Shown here in pieces: positions 1 through 8,755 of a stretch of 64,000 nucleotides of DNA; position 1 is the stretch's first letter; every line of letters begins with the position of its first letter. Source of the DNA: Desertibaculum subflavum (GTDB lineage: Bacteria > Pseudomonadota > Alphaproteobacteria > Ferrovibrionales > Ferrovibrionaceae); assembly GCA_003576705.1 (NCBI GenBank), contig QOZS01000016.1, positions 1-64,000 on the forward strand, given 5' to 3'. The position numbers were made by a program, and so were the translations under genes. Below the pieces are notes generated by a model that worked only from the letters and a program-made list of their open reading frames with translations, did no database searches and had not been told where the DNA came from.

Positions 1-305
1 GCGGCGCCGCCATCGCAGCGGAGCAGCTGCCCGCCGCCGGCCGGCACCGGCGCCACCGCCGGCGCGTCCTCGGCAATGGCGAGCGCGCTTTCGCCGCGGC
101 CGGCGCCGTTGCCGGCATCGCAGAGCCGCCAGCGGCCGTCGCGGTCGAGGCCGATCGGCACCACGTCGTAGCGTTCGGGATCGAGGGCGCGCAGCACGTT
201 GGCGGCCGAGGCGCGCGACACGTCGTGCTCCGCCGAGCGCCCGCCGAACAGAAGGCCGACCCGAAGCCTGGCCGGAACACCGGATTGCCGCCCGGATTGC
301 TGCAT
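1..305 (-). CDS. ddl: D-alanine--D-alanine ligase, N-terminal part (runs off the window)
   Basis: Cytoplasmic ATP-grasp ligase that makes the D-Ala-D-Ala dipeptide for peptidoglycan. Only about the first 101 residues are inside the window. After a short N-terminal extension the chain reads [15 protein letters not shown], the hallmark start of Ddl proteins, followed by [17 protein letters not shown] and [10 protein letters not shown], all typical of the family's N-terminal domain. The ATG at 303-305 is the first start in frame. The gene is divergent from the PAS gene at 438. The ATP-binding and catalytic domains lie outside, so intactness cannot be judged. Confidence 0.85.
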   Translation of the reverse strand, partial: MQQSGRQSGVPARLRVGLLFGGRSAEHDVSRASAANVLRALDPERYDVVPIGLDRDGRWRLCDAGNGAGRGESALAIAEDAPAVAPVPAGGGQLLRCDGGA

Positions 306-437
306 TGCGTACGCCTGAATTAACACACTGACGACGCATCTTCTGATACAGAGCGCCGGCGGCGGCGGCAACGGCACTTCTGTGCCGCCGCGCCGCCGCC
401 GCCGATTTTGCATATCACTTTCTTCGCCGCCGCCATC

Positions 438-1028
438 ATGCTCGACCGTGCCGAGATCGACCGCTTCACCAACGCCATCTTGACAGGCGAAGGAGGGCCG
501 ATCGATGCCGTGTTCCGGGCCAACGGCAACAATCCGCCGCTGCTGCGCTGGGCGCCGGATGTCGACGACCTGCCGAAGCCGCAGCTCAAATTCCTGCTCG
601 AACACTGGAATGCGCTGCGCGGCGAGGCGGCATTGCCGCCGCGCAAGGCGATCGATCCGGTCGCGCTCAAGCCCGCGCTCGGCTTCATCATGCTGCTGGA
701 TGCGGTGGATGATGGCTGGGACTACGTCTATCGGCTCTACGGCTCGGAAATCGCGCCGCATGTGGTGCGCGACTACACGGGCATGCGCACGTCAGAGCTG
801 GTGATGGCCGGTCATGACTACATCACGCATTTTTACATTGCCTGTTACCGGGCGGTGCGGCAGCGCCGTGCGCCGCTCTACACCGAGAACACGCCGCCGC
901 CCTCGGTCGCGGTGAAGGTCTGGCACCGCCTGCTGCTGCCCTTCGCCGATGCGGCGGGCGAGCCGAACCATTTCATGGTCGGCAATGTGCCGGGGCCCTG
1001 GCGCTCGACCAGCACGCCGCCTGCCTAG
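438..1028 (+). CDS. PAS domain protein (PAS_5-like)
   Basis: About 196 residues. The central part ([16 protein letters not shown], then [16 protein letters not shown] and [10 protein letters not shown]) matches the PAS_5 type of small stand-alone sensor-like proteins that are abundant in alphaproteobacteria. No output domain, membrane segment or signal peptide is visible, so the partner and ligand are unknown. An upstream ATG at 408 would add [10 protein letters not shown]; 438 was preferred because the chain from [10 protein letters not shown] looks like a normal start. The stop overlaps the stop of the opposite small gene by 4 nt. Confidence 0.7.
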   Translation: MLDRAEIDRFTNAILTGEGGPIDAVFRANGNNPPLLRWAPDVDDLPKPQLKFLLEHWNALRGEAALPPRKAIDPVALKPALGFIMLLDAVDDGWDYVYRLYGSEIAPHVVRDYTGMRTSELVMAGHDYITHFYIACYRAVRQRRAPLYTENTPPPSVAVKVWHRLLLPFADAAGEPNHFMVGNVPGPWRSTSTPPA

Positions 1029-1252
1029 TGATCTCCGCGATGGGCGCGGAGATAGCGCTGCCCTCTTGCGGTCACCGCGACCACGGCGCCGCCGGCGCCG
1101 CGAGCCACCAGGCCACGCTCCAGCGCGTCCTCCCACACGGTCAGACGCGGACAGGAAGTGCGCCAGAGCTCCATCACCTCGGCATAGGGACGGGGGCCGC
1201 GCGCGACCCATTCGACCAGGTCGAGCACCAGGGGATCGGGTCGGTCCTGCAT
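1025..1252 (-). CDS. Conserved small protein of unknown function (75 aa)
   Basis: Short, mostly helical soluble protein. The segment LVEWVARGPRPYAEVMELWRTSCPRLTVWEDA resembles a small conserved alphaproteobacterial hypothetical family (recognition from memory). The C-terminus (VAVTARGQRYLRAHR) looks like the end of a winged-helix protein, so DNA binding is possible but unproven. Start ATG at 1250-1252; the frame stays open to 1330 but the extra part is arginine-rich and lacks family character. It lies 22 nt after the TSUP gene on the same strand and may be cotranscribed with it. Confidence 0.6.
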   Translation of the reverse strand: MQDRPDPLVLDLVEWVARGPRPYAEVMELWRTSCPRLTVWEDALERGLVARGAGGAVVAVTARGQRYLRAHRGDH

Positions 1253-1274
1253 TGCTCTCTCCTTCACCCTCCGT

Positions 1275-2024
1275 TCAGGCCGGGGCGGTCGCCAGCAGCC
1301 AGCCGCCCTGTCCGACATAGAACAGCGCAATCGCCGTGATCACGCGCCCGGCCCAGAGCCGGTATTGCTGGTCGGTCATCGCCTCGAGATAGCGCCGGGC
1401 CAGCGTCGTGCCGGCCACCGAGGCGACGATGGCGATCACGCCGAGCCAGGGGTCGAGCATCGCCGCCTGGTCGACGATGCTGCCGAAATAGGCGAGCTTC
1501 ATGGCGTGTCCGGCGACCTGGCACACCGCCTTGGTGGCGACGATCTCGCGCCGGTCGAGCCGGCCGCCGAGGAAGTAGGTGTCGAGCAGGGGGCCGGACA
1601 CGCCGGTCAGCAGCATCGACGACATGCAGACCGTGCCGTAGATCGTGCCCTGCAGCGGGCTTTCCGGGTCGGGGCGCAGGCGCACCGGCACGATGCGCGC
1701 CAGGAACGGCGTCAGGCCGAGCAGGATGAAGGCGAGCGGCTTGCTCGGCACGTAGAGGACAAGCGACCAGAGTCCCAGCGCCAGCGCGCAGCCCGCGACA
1801 TAGGCGCCGACCGCGCTCCACCGCGCATGCCGGCGCCACAGCAGGCCGCGCCAGCCGTTCGAGGCCATCTGCGTCACCGCATGCAGCACCATCGCCGCCG
1901 GCACCGGCATCACGGCGAGCAGGATGCCGATCAGGATCATGCCGCCGGCCATGCCGAACAGGCCGGACAGGAACGACGTCGCCACCATGGCGAGGCCGAG
2001 CGCGGTGATGAGGAGGGGCGTCAC
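1275..2024 (-). CDS. TSUP family (TauE/SafE) membrane permease
   Basis: About 249 residues with some seven or eight hydrophobic segments, beginning ITALGLAMVATSFLSGLFG followed by the glycine-rich GMAGGMILIG that is typical of the first TSUP repeat. TauE/SafE proteins are proposed exporters of sulfite or organosulfur anions; the substrate here cannot be told. Start is inferred as GTG at 2024, which overlaps the TGA of the upstream trmO-like gene as GTGA, suggesting translational coupling. A longer frame reaches 2111 but only reads through the neighbour. Confidence 0.8.
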   Translation of the reverse strand: MTPLLITALGLAMVATSFLSGLFGMAGGMILIGILLAVMPVPAAMVLHAVTQMASNGWRGLLWRRHARWSAVGAYVAGCALALGLWSLVLYVPSKPLAFILLGLTPFLARIVPVRLRPDPESPLQGTIYGTVCMSSMLLTGVSGPLLDTYFLGGRLDRREIVATKAVCQVAGHAMKLAYFGSIVDQAAMLDPWLGVIAIVASVAGTTLARRYLEAMTDQQYRLWAGRVITAIALFYVGQGGWLLATAPA

Positions 2025-2497
2025 GCCTGGTCCTTGTAGTAGTCGGCCATCAGCTCGGCCACCCAGCCGGGCTGGCGCGTGGCCCCGCGCGGGGCGAACT
2101 CCGCCATCCACGGCTTGATGTCCAGCACCGGCGTGCCGTCGATCGCGTCGAGCCCGCGCACGTAGAGGCTTCGCCCTTCGACTCGCACGATCTCGGCGCG
2201 GCTGAGCCCGATGCGGTTCGGCCGGCCCTTGCCCCGCTGGGCGAAGATACCGACCAGCGGCCAGTCCTGGCGCTCGCGCGGATGCCGCGCGCCGGTCTCG
2301 ACCTTGGCCGGGTCGACGCGGTGCATCAGGAACAGCACCTCGACATGGGAGAAGTCGGCAAGGCCATACAGCGCGTCGGGGCCGAATTGGGCCGGGTCCA
2401 GCGCAATCTCGGCCTCCACCCGGCCCCAGAAATCGTCACTCAGATCGGCGCGCGGCGAGCGCACCTCGCCGATCGGCGTCACCACATGGCCTGGCAT
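2021..2497 (-). CDS. tsaA: TrmO/TsaA-like SAM-dependent tRNA methyltransferase
   Basis: 158 residues with the YaeB/TrmO fold signature: IGEVRSPRADL near the start, GLADFSHVEVLFLMHRV, the central RHPRERQDWPLVGIFAQRGKGRPNRIGLS, and DGTPVLDIKPW. The characterised family member N-methylates t6A37 of threonine tRNA using S-adenosylmethionine. This is the short form without the extra C-terminal domain found in E. coli TrmO. Its stop overlaps the start of the TSUP permease by 4 nt, an unexpected pairing. It is divergent from the LysR gene. Confidence 0.8.
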   Translation of the reverse strand: MPGHVVTPIGEVRSPRADLSDDFWGRVEAEIALDPAQFGPDALYGLADFSHVEVLFLMHRVDPAKVETGARHPRERQDWPLVGIFAQRGKGRPNRIGLSRAEIVRVEGRSLYVRGLDAIDGTPVLDIKPWMAEFAPRGATRQPGWVAELMADYYKDQA

Positions 2498-2594
2498 GGT
2501 CCACCCCTTTCAATATGAGGGTGTCTGCTCTGCTTGCAGCGGCGCTGCAAGCCGACTTATCATGGGCCTAGCCTCAGTTTTCTTGAGGGTCGGC

Positions 2595-3479
2595 GTGCGG
2601 CAATTGCCATTCCTCAACGGCATCAAGGCCTTCGAGGCGGCGGCGCGCTGTGGCGGATTTGCCGCGGCGGGCGCCGAGCTCAACGTGTCGCCGGCCGCGG
2701 TCAGCCGCCTGGTGCGGCTGCTCGAGGCCCGCCTCGGCACCGCCTTGTTCGAGCGCCGGGCGAACGGGCTCGTGGTCACCGCGGCCGGCCGCGCCTATCA
2801 GGCCGGTCTGACCCCGCTGTTCGACGCCCTGGCAAGCCTCACCGCCCAGGTCACGGCGCAGGCGGAGAGGCGGATGCTGACGGTCGGCGTCGGCCCGACC
2901 TTCGCGGTGCGCTGGCTGATCCCGCGCCTCGCCGATTTCCAGCGCCGCGAGCCGGAGATCGAAGTCCGCTTCACCACCGGCGGTGCCGCGGCGCCGTTCG
3001 CCGAAGACTGGACCTGCGGCGTCACGCTCGGCGACGGCAACTGGCCGGGGCTGGTCGCCGAGCAGCTCTTCGCCGCCGACCTGCAGCCGGTCTGCGCTCC
3101 GCGGATGGCGGTGCGGCTGCGTCAGCCGGGCGACCTGAAGGGGCCGAGCCTGCTGCGCGTCGCGCATGCGCCGGACGATTGGCCGCTCTGGCTTCGGGCG
3201 GCGGGGGCGGCGCGCATCCAGGCGCGCGGGCCGGCCTTCGACTATTACGGCCAAGCCCTGCAGGCGGCGGCCGACGGCGTCGGCATCGCCATGGGCATCC
3301 GGCCCTATATCGACGACGACATCCGCGCCCGAAGGCTGGTTGCGCCGTTCGCGCTGAGGGTGCCGAAGGGCCGGCAATGGTATCTGGTCTATCGCGCCTA
3401 CCGCCGCGACCAGCCGGATTTCGTCGCCTTCCGGCGCTGGCTGATCGGCGCGGCGCGGGCCGAGCCGAGGCCGGCATGA
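2595..3479 (+). CDS. LysR-family transcriptional regulator, GcvA-like
   Basis: About 294 residues. An N-terminal winged helix-turn-helix (FLNGIKAFEAAARCGGFAAA, then LNVSPAAVSRLVRLLEARLG and LFERRANGLVVT) is followed by a type 2 periplasmic-binding-like effector domain ending in IRARRLVAPF and WYLVYR, the pattern of the GcvA/AmpR branch. GTG at 2595 is preferred: a GAGGG motif lies about 7 nt upstream and LysR proteins of this branch often begin RQLPFLNGI. ATG at 2562 is the alternative. Divergent from the trmO-TSUP pair, its likeliest regulatory target. Confidence 0.85.
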   Translation: MRQLPFLNGIKAFEAAARCGGFAAAGAELNVSPAAVSRLVRLLEARLGTALFERRANGLVVTAAGRAYQAGLTPLFDALASLTAQVTAQAERRMLTVGVGPTFAVRWLIPRLADFQRREPEIEVRFTTGGAAAPFAEDWTCGVTLGDGNWPGLVAEQLFAADLQPVCAPRMAVRLRQPGDLKGPSLLRVAHAPDDWPLWLRAAGAARIQARGPAFDYYGQALQAAADGVGIAMGIRPYIDDDIRARRLVAPFALRVPKGRQWYLVYRAYRRDQPDFVAFRRWLIGAARAEPRPA

Positions 3480-3488
3480 GGCCGGGGC

Positions 3489-4664
<1,176 letters not shown>

Positions 4665-4733
4665 CGCCGCGATCAATCCCTCACCCGCCGAAGCGCAGGC
4701 TTCGACTCGCCGGCGCGAGCTTAGGCGAGTTGG

Positions 4734-4813
4734 ACATCGATCGTCGCCGTGCTTCGCAGCGCTCGCGAGCACAATCGATGTGATATTTGCGCGCCGGGCC
4801 GTGCACGGCGCGC
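4734..4813. promoter_or_regulatory. Inverted repeats between kinase and SDR genes
   Basis: Within the 161-nt gap there is an 8-bp inverted pair, ACATCGAT at 4734-4741 and ATCGATGT at 4774-4781, flanking the palindrome GCTCGCGAGC (4761-4770). A perfect hairpin follows, GCGCGCCG (4789-4796) with CGGCGCGC (4806-4813). The first could be an operator for the kinase gene. The second sits just after the SDR stop but has no T-tract in that direction, so termination is unproven. Confidence 0.3.
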
Positions 4814-4825
4814 TGTGCACAAAAA

Positions 4826-5701
4826 CTAGTCGTCGGCCTGCAATACGGCGGGCCGACGGTAGAGAGGGAAGCCATTGAACGGCCGCGACCGGTCGTGGTC
4901 GGGCACTTCGTAAAACGAGGAGCGGGCATTGTTGTGCAGCCCGCCATCGACCCGGATGGTCGCGCCGGTGACATAGGCGGCGGCGTCCGAGAGCAGGAAC
5001 ACCACCGCGGCGGCGATCTCGGATTCGGTGCCGTGACGCTTCAGCGGCACCCGGCGCGTCACGTTGCGCAGCACGTCGTGCGCGCTCGCCGGATAGCGGT
5101 CGAGGCCGGAGGAGGCGATGAAGCCCGGCACCACGTGGTTGACGCGCACGCCGGCATGCGCCCATTCCACCGCGGCGGTGCGGGTGAAGGTCTCCTGTCC
5201 GGCGCGGGCGGCGCCGCTATGGCCCATGCCGGGCATGCCGAGCTCCCAATCGGCGCCGATCGAGACGATGTTGCCGCCATGCGTCTCCATGCAGCGGCGA
5301 TAGATCTCGCGCGAGACCAGGAAGGTGGCGGTCAGGTTGTTCGCCACCACGGCGTTCCAGCCGTTCAGGCTGATATCGCGGAGCTGGGCCGGGAACTGGC
5401 CGCCGGCATTGTTGACCAGCCCGTCGATCCGCCCGGCCCAGGCGAGCACCGCCTCCACCATCGCGACGACCGGCGCTTCCTGGCGCAGGTCGCAGGCATG
5501 GATGAAGACGCGCGCGGCGTCGCCGCCAAGCTCGGCCATGACGGCTTCGAGCTTCTCCCGCGTGCGCCCGACCAAGGCCACGCGGGCGCCGAGGCTCGCC
5601 AGCTCGTGCGCGATGCAGCGGCCGATGCCGCTGCCGCCGCCGGTGACGACGATCACCCGGTCGCGGAACAGGTCGGGGCGGAAGACGGAGTCGTAGGGCA
5701 T
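4826..5701 (-). CDS. SDR oxidoreductase, trans-2-enoyl-CoA / dienoyl-CoA reductase-like
   Basis: 291 residues, Rossmann fold with the NAD(P) glycine motif TGGGSGIG at 20-27, NNAGG after strand 4 and a C-terminal TGATIRVDGG. The usual YxxxK active site is replaced by HSGAARAGQETFTRTAAVEWA-type sequence, the arrangement of the PECR/DECR branch of SDRs that reduce enoyl-CoA or dienoyl-CoA thioesters rather than carbonyls. That suggests a role in fatty-acyl metabolism. ATG at 5701 preferred over 5728, because family members begin close to YDSVFRPDLF. Confidence 0.82.
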   Translation of the reverse strand: MPYDSVFRPDLFRDRVIVVTGGGSGIGRCIAHELASLGARVALVGRTREKLEAVMAELGGDAARVFIHACDLRQEAPVVAMVEAVLAWAGRIDGLVNNAGGQFPAQLRDISLNGWNAVVANNLTATFLVSREIYRRCMETHGGNIVSIGADWELGMPGMGHSGAARAGQETFTRTAAVEWAHAGVRVNHVVPGFIASSGLDRYPASAHDVLRNVTRRVPLKRHGTESEIAAAVVFLLSDAAAYVTGATIRVDGGLHNNARSSFYEVPDHDRSRPFNGFPLYRRPAVLQADD

Positions 5702-5727
5702 TCGATGTATTCCGTGAGAGACGAACA

Positions 5728-5844
5728 CCTCACCCTTCGAGACGCACGCTTCGCGTGCTCCTCAGGATGAGGTGCTCGAATGAACCGCAACAGCCGTCCT
5801 CATCCTGAGGAGGGCGCCGAAGGCGACCGTCTCGAAGGGTGAGG
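5728..5844. repeat. Pair of inverted palindromic repeats (CCTCATCCTGAGGAG family)
   Basis: Two copies of one element in opposite orientation, 5728-5772 and 5798-5844, separated by 25 nt. Each contains CTCACCCTTCGAGACG at one end and CTCCTCAGGATGAGG at the other around a small hairpin core. The pair can fold into one long stem. It fills the gap between the SDR and dienelactone hydrolase genes. Elements of this appearance are common between genes of Rhizobiales-type genomes and often act as mRNA-stabilising or terminating structures. Confidence 0.85.
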
Positions 5845-5853
5845 ACGCCTCGC

Positions 5854-6519
5854 TCAGAGCGTCGCCTTCAGGAACTCGACCATGCGGTCCCAGGCGAGGT
5901 TGGCCGACTTCACGTCGTAGTTCTGCTCGCTGCGCTCGTTGCAGAAGCCGTGATTGGCCTCGTAGCGATGGATCTCGAACTTGGCTTTGCCGGCCTTCTT
6001 CAGCGCCGCCTCGAGATCGTTCGCCGCCGCCGGCGTGCACCAGTCGTCGCGATTGGCGAAATGGCCCTGGAACGGGATCTTGATGTTGGCGGGGTCGGCG
6101 AACTCCTTGGGCGGGATGCCGTAGAAGCACACGGCCGAGCTCGCCTCCGGCACATGCACCGCGGTCGCGATGGTCAGCGCGCCGCCCATGCAATAGCCCA
6201 TCACCGCCACTTTCGACGACGTGCCTTTCAGGTACAGCGCGGCGCCGCGGATGTCCTGGTGCGTCGCGCCGGGGAAATCGAGGCCAGTCATCAGGTGGTT
6301 GGCCTCGTCCGGCTTCTGGGTGACCCGGCCCTGGTAGAGATCCGGCGCCAGCGCGTTGAAGCCGGCGCGGGCGAAGCGGTCGGCGACGCCGCAGATCTGG
6401 TCGTTCAGGCCCCACCATTCCTGGATGACGATGATGCCGGGCTTGCCCTTGCCGGCCTCGGCGTAGAACCCCTTGGTCTTGCCGCCGTCGGGACGGCCGA
6501 ATTCGATCACAGCGCCCAT
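5854..6519 (-). CDS. Dienelactone hydrolase family protein
   Basis: 221 residues, alpha/beta hydrolase fold. The nucleophile is Cys110 in GYCMGG (elbow GxCxGG typical of DLH), with Asp158/159 in HFANRDDW and His190 in ANHGF completing the triad; the oxyanion region EWWGLND is also conserved. Characterised members hydrolyse dienelactone in the modified ortho-cleavage pathway, but many homologues act on other esters. No chlorocatechol genes are adjacent. The next gene on this strand lies 150 nt away behind a repeat. Confidence 0.85.
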   Translation of the reverse strand: MGAVIEFGRPDGGKTKGFYAEAGKGKPGIIVIQEWWGLNDQICGVADRFARAGFNALAPDLYQGRVTQKPDEANHLMTGLDFPGATHQDIRGAALYLKGTSSKVAVMGYCMGGALTIATAVHVPEASSAVCFYGIPPKEFADPANIKIPFQGHFANRDDWCTPAAANDLEAALKKAGKAKFEIHRYEANHGFCNERSEQNYDVKSANLAWDRMVEFLKATL

Positions 6520-6561
6520 TCCTGGTTCCTCCTGTTGTGCTGCCGCGGGGGGAACCGGATG

Positions 6562-6942
6562 TTAGCGCGGCGGCGGCGCCCCTGCATCGATCACGATCAG
6601 CGCCGCCTTGCTGCGCACGGCGCCGAGGATCTGCTCGATCTCGGCGGCACCGACGCTGAATTCCACCAGGGTCAGGCGCAGGTGCTCCACCACCTCTTCG
6701 AATTCCTCGCGGGTGATGCGCAGGGCAGCGTGGGCATGCCAGAGTGTCGTGTCGTCGAAGCCGAACGGGCCGCCGGTCGCCCCGGCGACGAAGATCGCCT
6801 GATGCTCGGCCAGCGACATCATGTCGGTGCGCGTGAAATAGCGGCTCAGCGCCGGCGAGGCGGTGACCCTGCCGTAGAACGCCGCCACCAGAGGCCGGAT
6901 CGCGTCCATGCCGCCGAGCCGCTCGTACAGCGTCTGGGCCAT
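6562..6942 (-). CDS. Group I truncated haemoglobin
   Basis: 126-residue single-domain globin of the 2-on-2 fold. It begins LYERLGGMDAIRPLV and carries the FYGRVTASPALSRYFTRTDM segment. The proximal haem ligand is the His of HAHAALRIT (F8). Length and motifs fit TrHbN, proteins associated with nitric-oxide dioxygenation or oxygen binding. It lies 42 nt before the dienelactone hydrolase on the same strand and may share its transcript. A start at ATG 6942 is supported by a purine-rich stretch just upstream. Confidence 0.85.
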   Translation of the reverse strand: MAQTLYERLGGMDAIRPLVAAFYGRVTASPALSRYFTRTDMMSLAEHQAIFVAGATGGPFGFDDTTLWHAHAALRITREEFEEVVEHLRLTLVEFSVGAAEIEQILGAVRSKAALIVIDAGAPPPR

Positions 6943-7041
6943 TTTCCTCTCCCTTTTGCCCTGTCGGGCCCGTTTGGGGCCGCTGGCATAGGCGATTCCG
7001 GCCCGGCTGGGAAGTCTCGAAAGCGTCTCAAATGACGAAGG

Positions 7042-7626
7042 TCAATCGAGCAGCTCCAGCCGGGCTTCGACCGGCATCGGCTGCGACAGGTTGAAATAGT
7101 TGGGCGAGGTCCGCATCACCGTCTCGTGGATTTCGCGGAACTGCGCCGCCGTACCGTTGCCCCTTATGCGCACCGTGTAGCGGAGCCGGTCGTAGCCCGG
7201 CGCCACGTTCGGATCGAGGCCCAGAAAGCCGCGCAGGTCGAGTTCGCCCTCGGTCTCGATCTCGACGCTGGCGAGCCGGATGCCGCGCGCCGAGGCGCCG
7301 ACGACATAGCCCACCATCACGCAGGCATTGAGTGCGCTCATCAGCATTTCCTGCGGATTCGGTGCCGTGTTTTCGCCCAGCAGCTCGAACGGCTCGTCGA
7401 CGTCGATCGAGAACCGGCGCGCCACGCGCTCGCCGCCGATCGTGTAGGAGGTGACTTCGGTGCGGCTGCGCGTGCGGCCCTGCCAGGCCGATTTCACGCG
7501 AAAGCCGACCTTGGCCTTGCCCGGGTCCTGGCCGATCTCCTCCACCACGCCGCCCAGCGCCTGAAGGTCGATGCCGTTGAGGGGTTCGCTCTCCGGCACT
7601 ACAGGCCTGGCCTTGCCGTCCGACAT
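7042..7626 (-). CDS. OsmC family protein
   Basis: 194 residues with the OsmC/Ohr fold: FSIDVDEPFELLGENTAPNPQE, then MLMSALNACVMVGYVVGASARGI, which holds the cysteine expected in the first helix. The second catalytic cysteine of Ohr (VCPY-type) is not seen; the corresponding region reads RTSPNYFNLSQP. It may therefore not be a classical organic-hydroperoxide reductase. It lies 32 nt after the diiron-like gene on the same strand, hinting at a shared oxidative-stress role. The start ATG at 7626 gives a normal-length protein. Confidence 0.82.
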   Translation of the reverse strand: MSDGKARPVVPESEPLNGIDLQALGGVVEEIGQDPGKAKVGFRVKSAWQGRTRSRTEVTSYTIGGERVARRFSIDVDEPFELLGENTAPNPQEMLMSALNACVMVGYVVGASARGIRLASVEIETEGELDLRGFLGLDPNVAPGYDRLRYTVRIRGNGTAAQFREIHETVMRTSPNYFNLSQPMPVEARLELLD

Positions 7627-7658
7627 CTTGTTCCAACTCCGACAATCACCAGGGTGCT

Positions 7659-8570
7659 TCAGCAGAAGGTGGGCGCTATGCACTCGATGCGCTGGCGCGC
7701 GGCCGGCGACAGGGTCTCTACCGTCGCCAGGAAGTTCGGATGCGTCATGCCGGAGCCGAGGAAGGTCCAGCGGATGGCCTTCTGCTGCGCCGCCACGAAC
7801 GCGGCCCGCTCGTCGCAGGCGAGCTTGCGGCCGCTGGCGCGGGCGAAGACCGCAAGGTCGAAGGCGACCTGCTGGGTCAGCCCGACATCCAGCATGCCGA
7901 TGATGGCGAGATACTCGTCGACGGCGCGGCCGATCGCCGCCTGGTCCAGCCCATCGGCGAGCGCGCCCACCATCAAGGTGTCGAGCTTGGCGTGGCCGGC
8001 CTCCTCCATCCAATGGTGCTGTAGCAGGCTCTTGAACTGCGGGTCGATGCCGGGATCCTCGCGCACGCTTTCCAGATAGTGCCGCTGCGTCATCCATTCG
8101 ATCTGCAGGATGGCCAGAGCGACAGCCAGCGGCTGGTGCGACAGCACCGCCTTGGCGAGCGCCTCGGGCGGGCCGATCATCTCGCAGGGAATGCCGAAGC
8201 CCGCGGCGAAGGCCTCGCGGAAGCGGCGGAACAGCTGGATGTGCTTGGCCTCCTCGGCGGCGAATTCGAGCAGCGCGCGGGTGCGGTAATCGTCCATGCC
8301 CAGCATCGGCCGGGCATGGTCCAGCACGAAGGGAAGGATGAACTCCTCCACCATGCCGAACATGTAGAGATAGCCGTGGCCGCGGATCTGGTTGAGGATC
8401 ACCCGCTCCTCGGCCGACAGAAACCCAAGCGTGGCGGTGCCGGCCAAGCTTTCCGGCAGGAACGGGCGCCGGAAATCGAGCTGCTTGCCGTCGCCGATCA
8501 GGTCCTCCACCCGCCAGGAAATCCGCTCAGAGGCCCGTAATGCCTCCCGATAGGTGAACTGGTGAAACAT
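7659..8570 (-). CDS. Ferritin-like putative diiron protein
   Basis: 303 residues, strongly helical. Putative iron ligands repeat in the ferritin-like manner: EEFILPFVLDH, EFAAEEAKHIQLF (EExxH), EWMTQRHYLES and HHWMEEAGHAKLD (a second EExxH). This pattern recalls AurF-like N-oxygenases and related diiron oxygenases, but I cannot place it in a named enzyme family. ATG at 8570 is preferred over 8582 because GGAGG lies 5 nt upstream. It probably forms an operon with the OsmC gene downstream. Confidence 0.7.
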   Translation of the reverse strand: MFHQFTYREALRASERISWRVEDLIGDGKQLDFRRPFLPESLAGTATLGFLSAEERVILNQIRGHGYLYMFGMVEEFILPFVLDHARPMLGMDDYRTRALLEFAAEEAKHIQLFRRFREAFAAGFGIPCEMIGPPEALAKAVLSHQPLAVALAILQIEWMTQRHYLESVREDPGIDPQFKSLLQHHWMEEAGHAKLDTLMVGALADGLDQAAIGRAVDEYLAIIGMLDVGLTQQVAFDLAVFARASGRKLACDERAAFVAAQQKAIRWTFLGSGMTHPNFLATVETLSPAARQRIECIAPTFC

Positions 8571-8755
8571 GCGGTCCTCCATCCCCTGCCATGGCCCGCA
8601 TATGCTCCCCTGGGCTATGGCCTCTGCATGGAAGATCTCAAGCGGTCGTGGAAGAAAGCGTTGGAACCAGCGTCGAAACCACGCATTTCCGCGCTTTTTC
8701 CTTCAAACGGCCGGTCGGGGAGGGCGGGCGGCGCGGGGCCGGTCCGCGGGAAGCC

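Noticed and set aside
8571..8755. Small open frames in the 185-nt gap between the diiron and BTAD genes
   Set aside because: No ribosome-binding site or recognisable sequence, and they run into the antisense of the BTAD gene.
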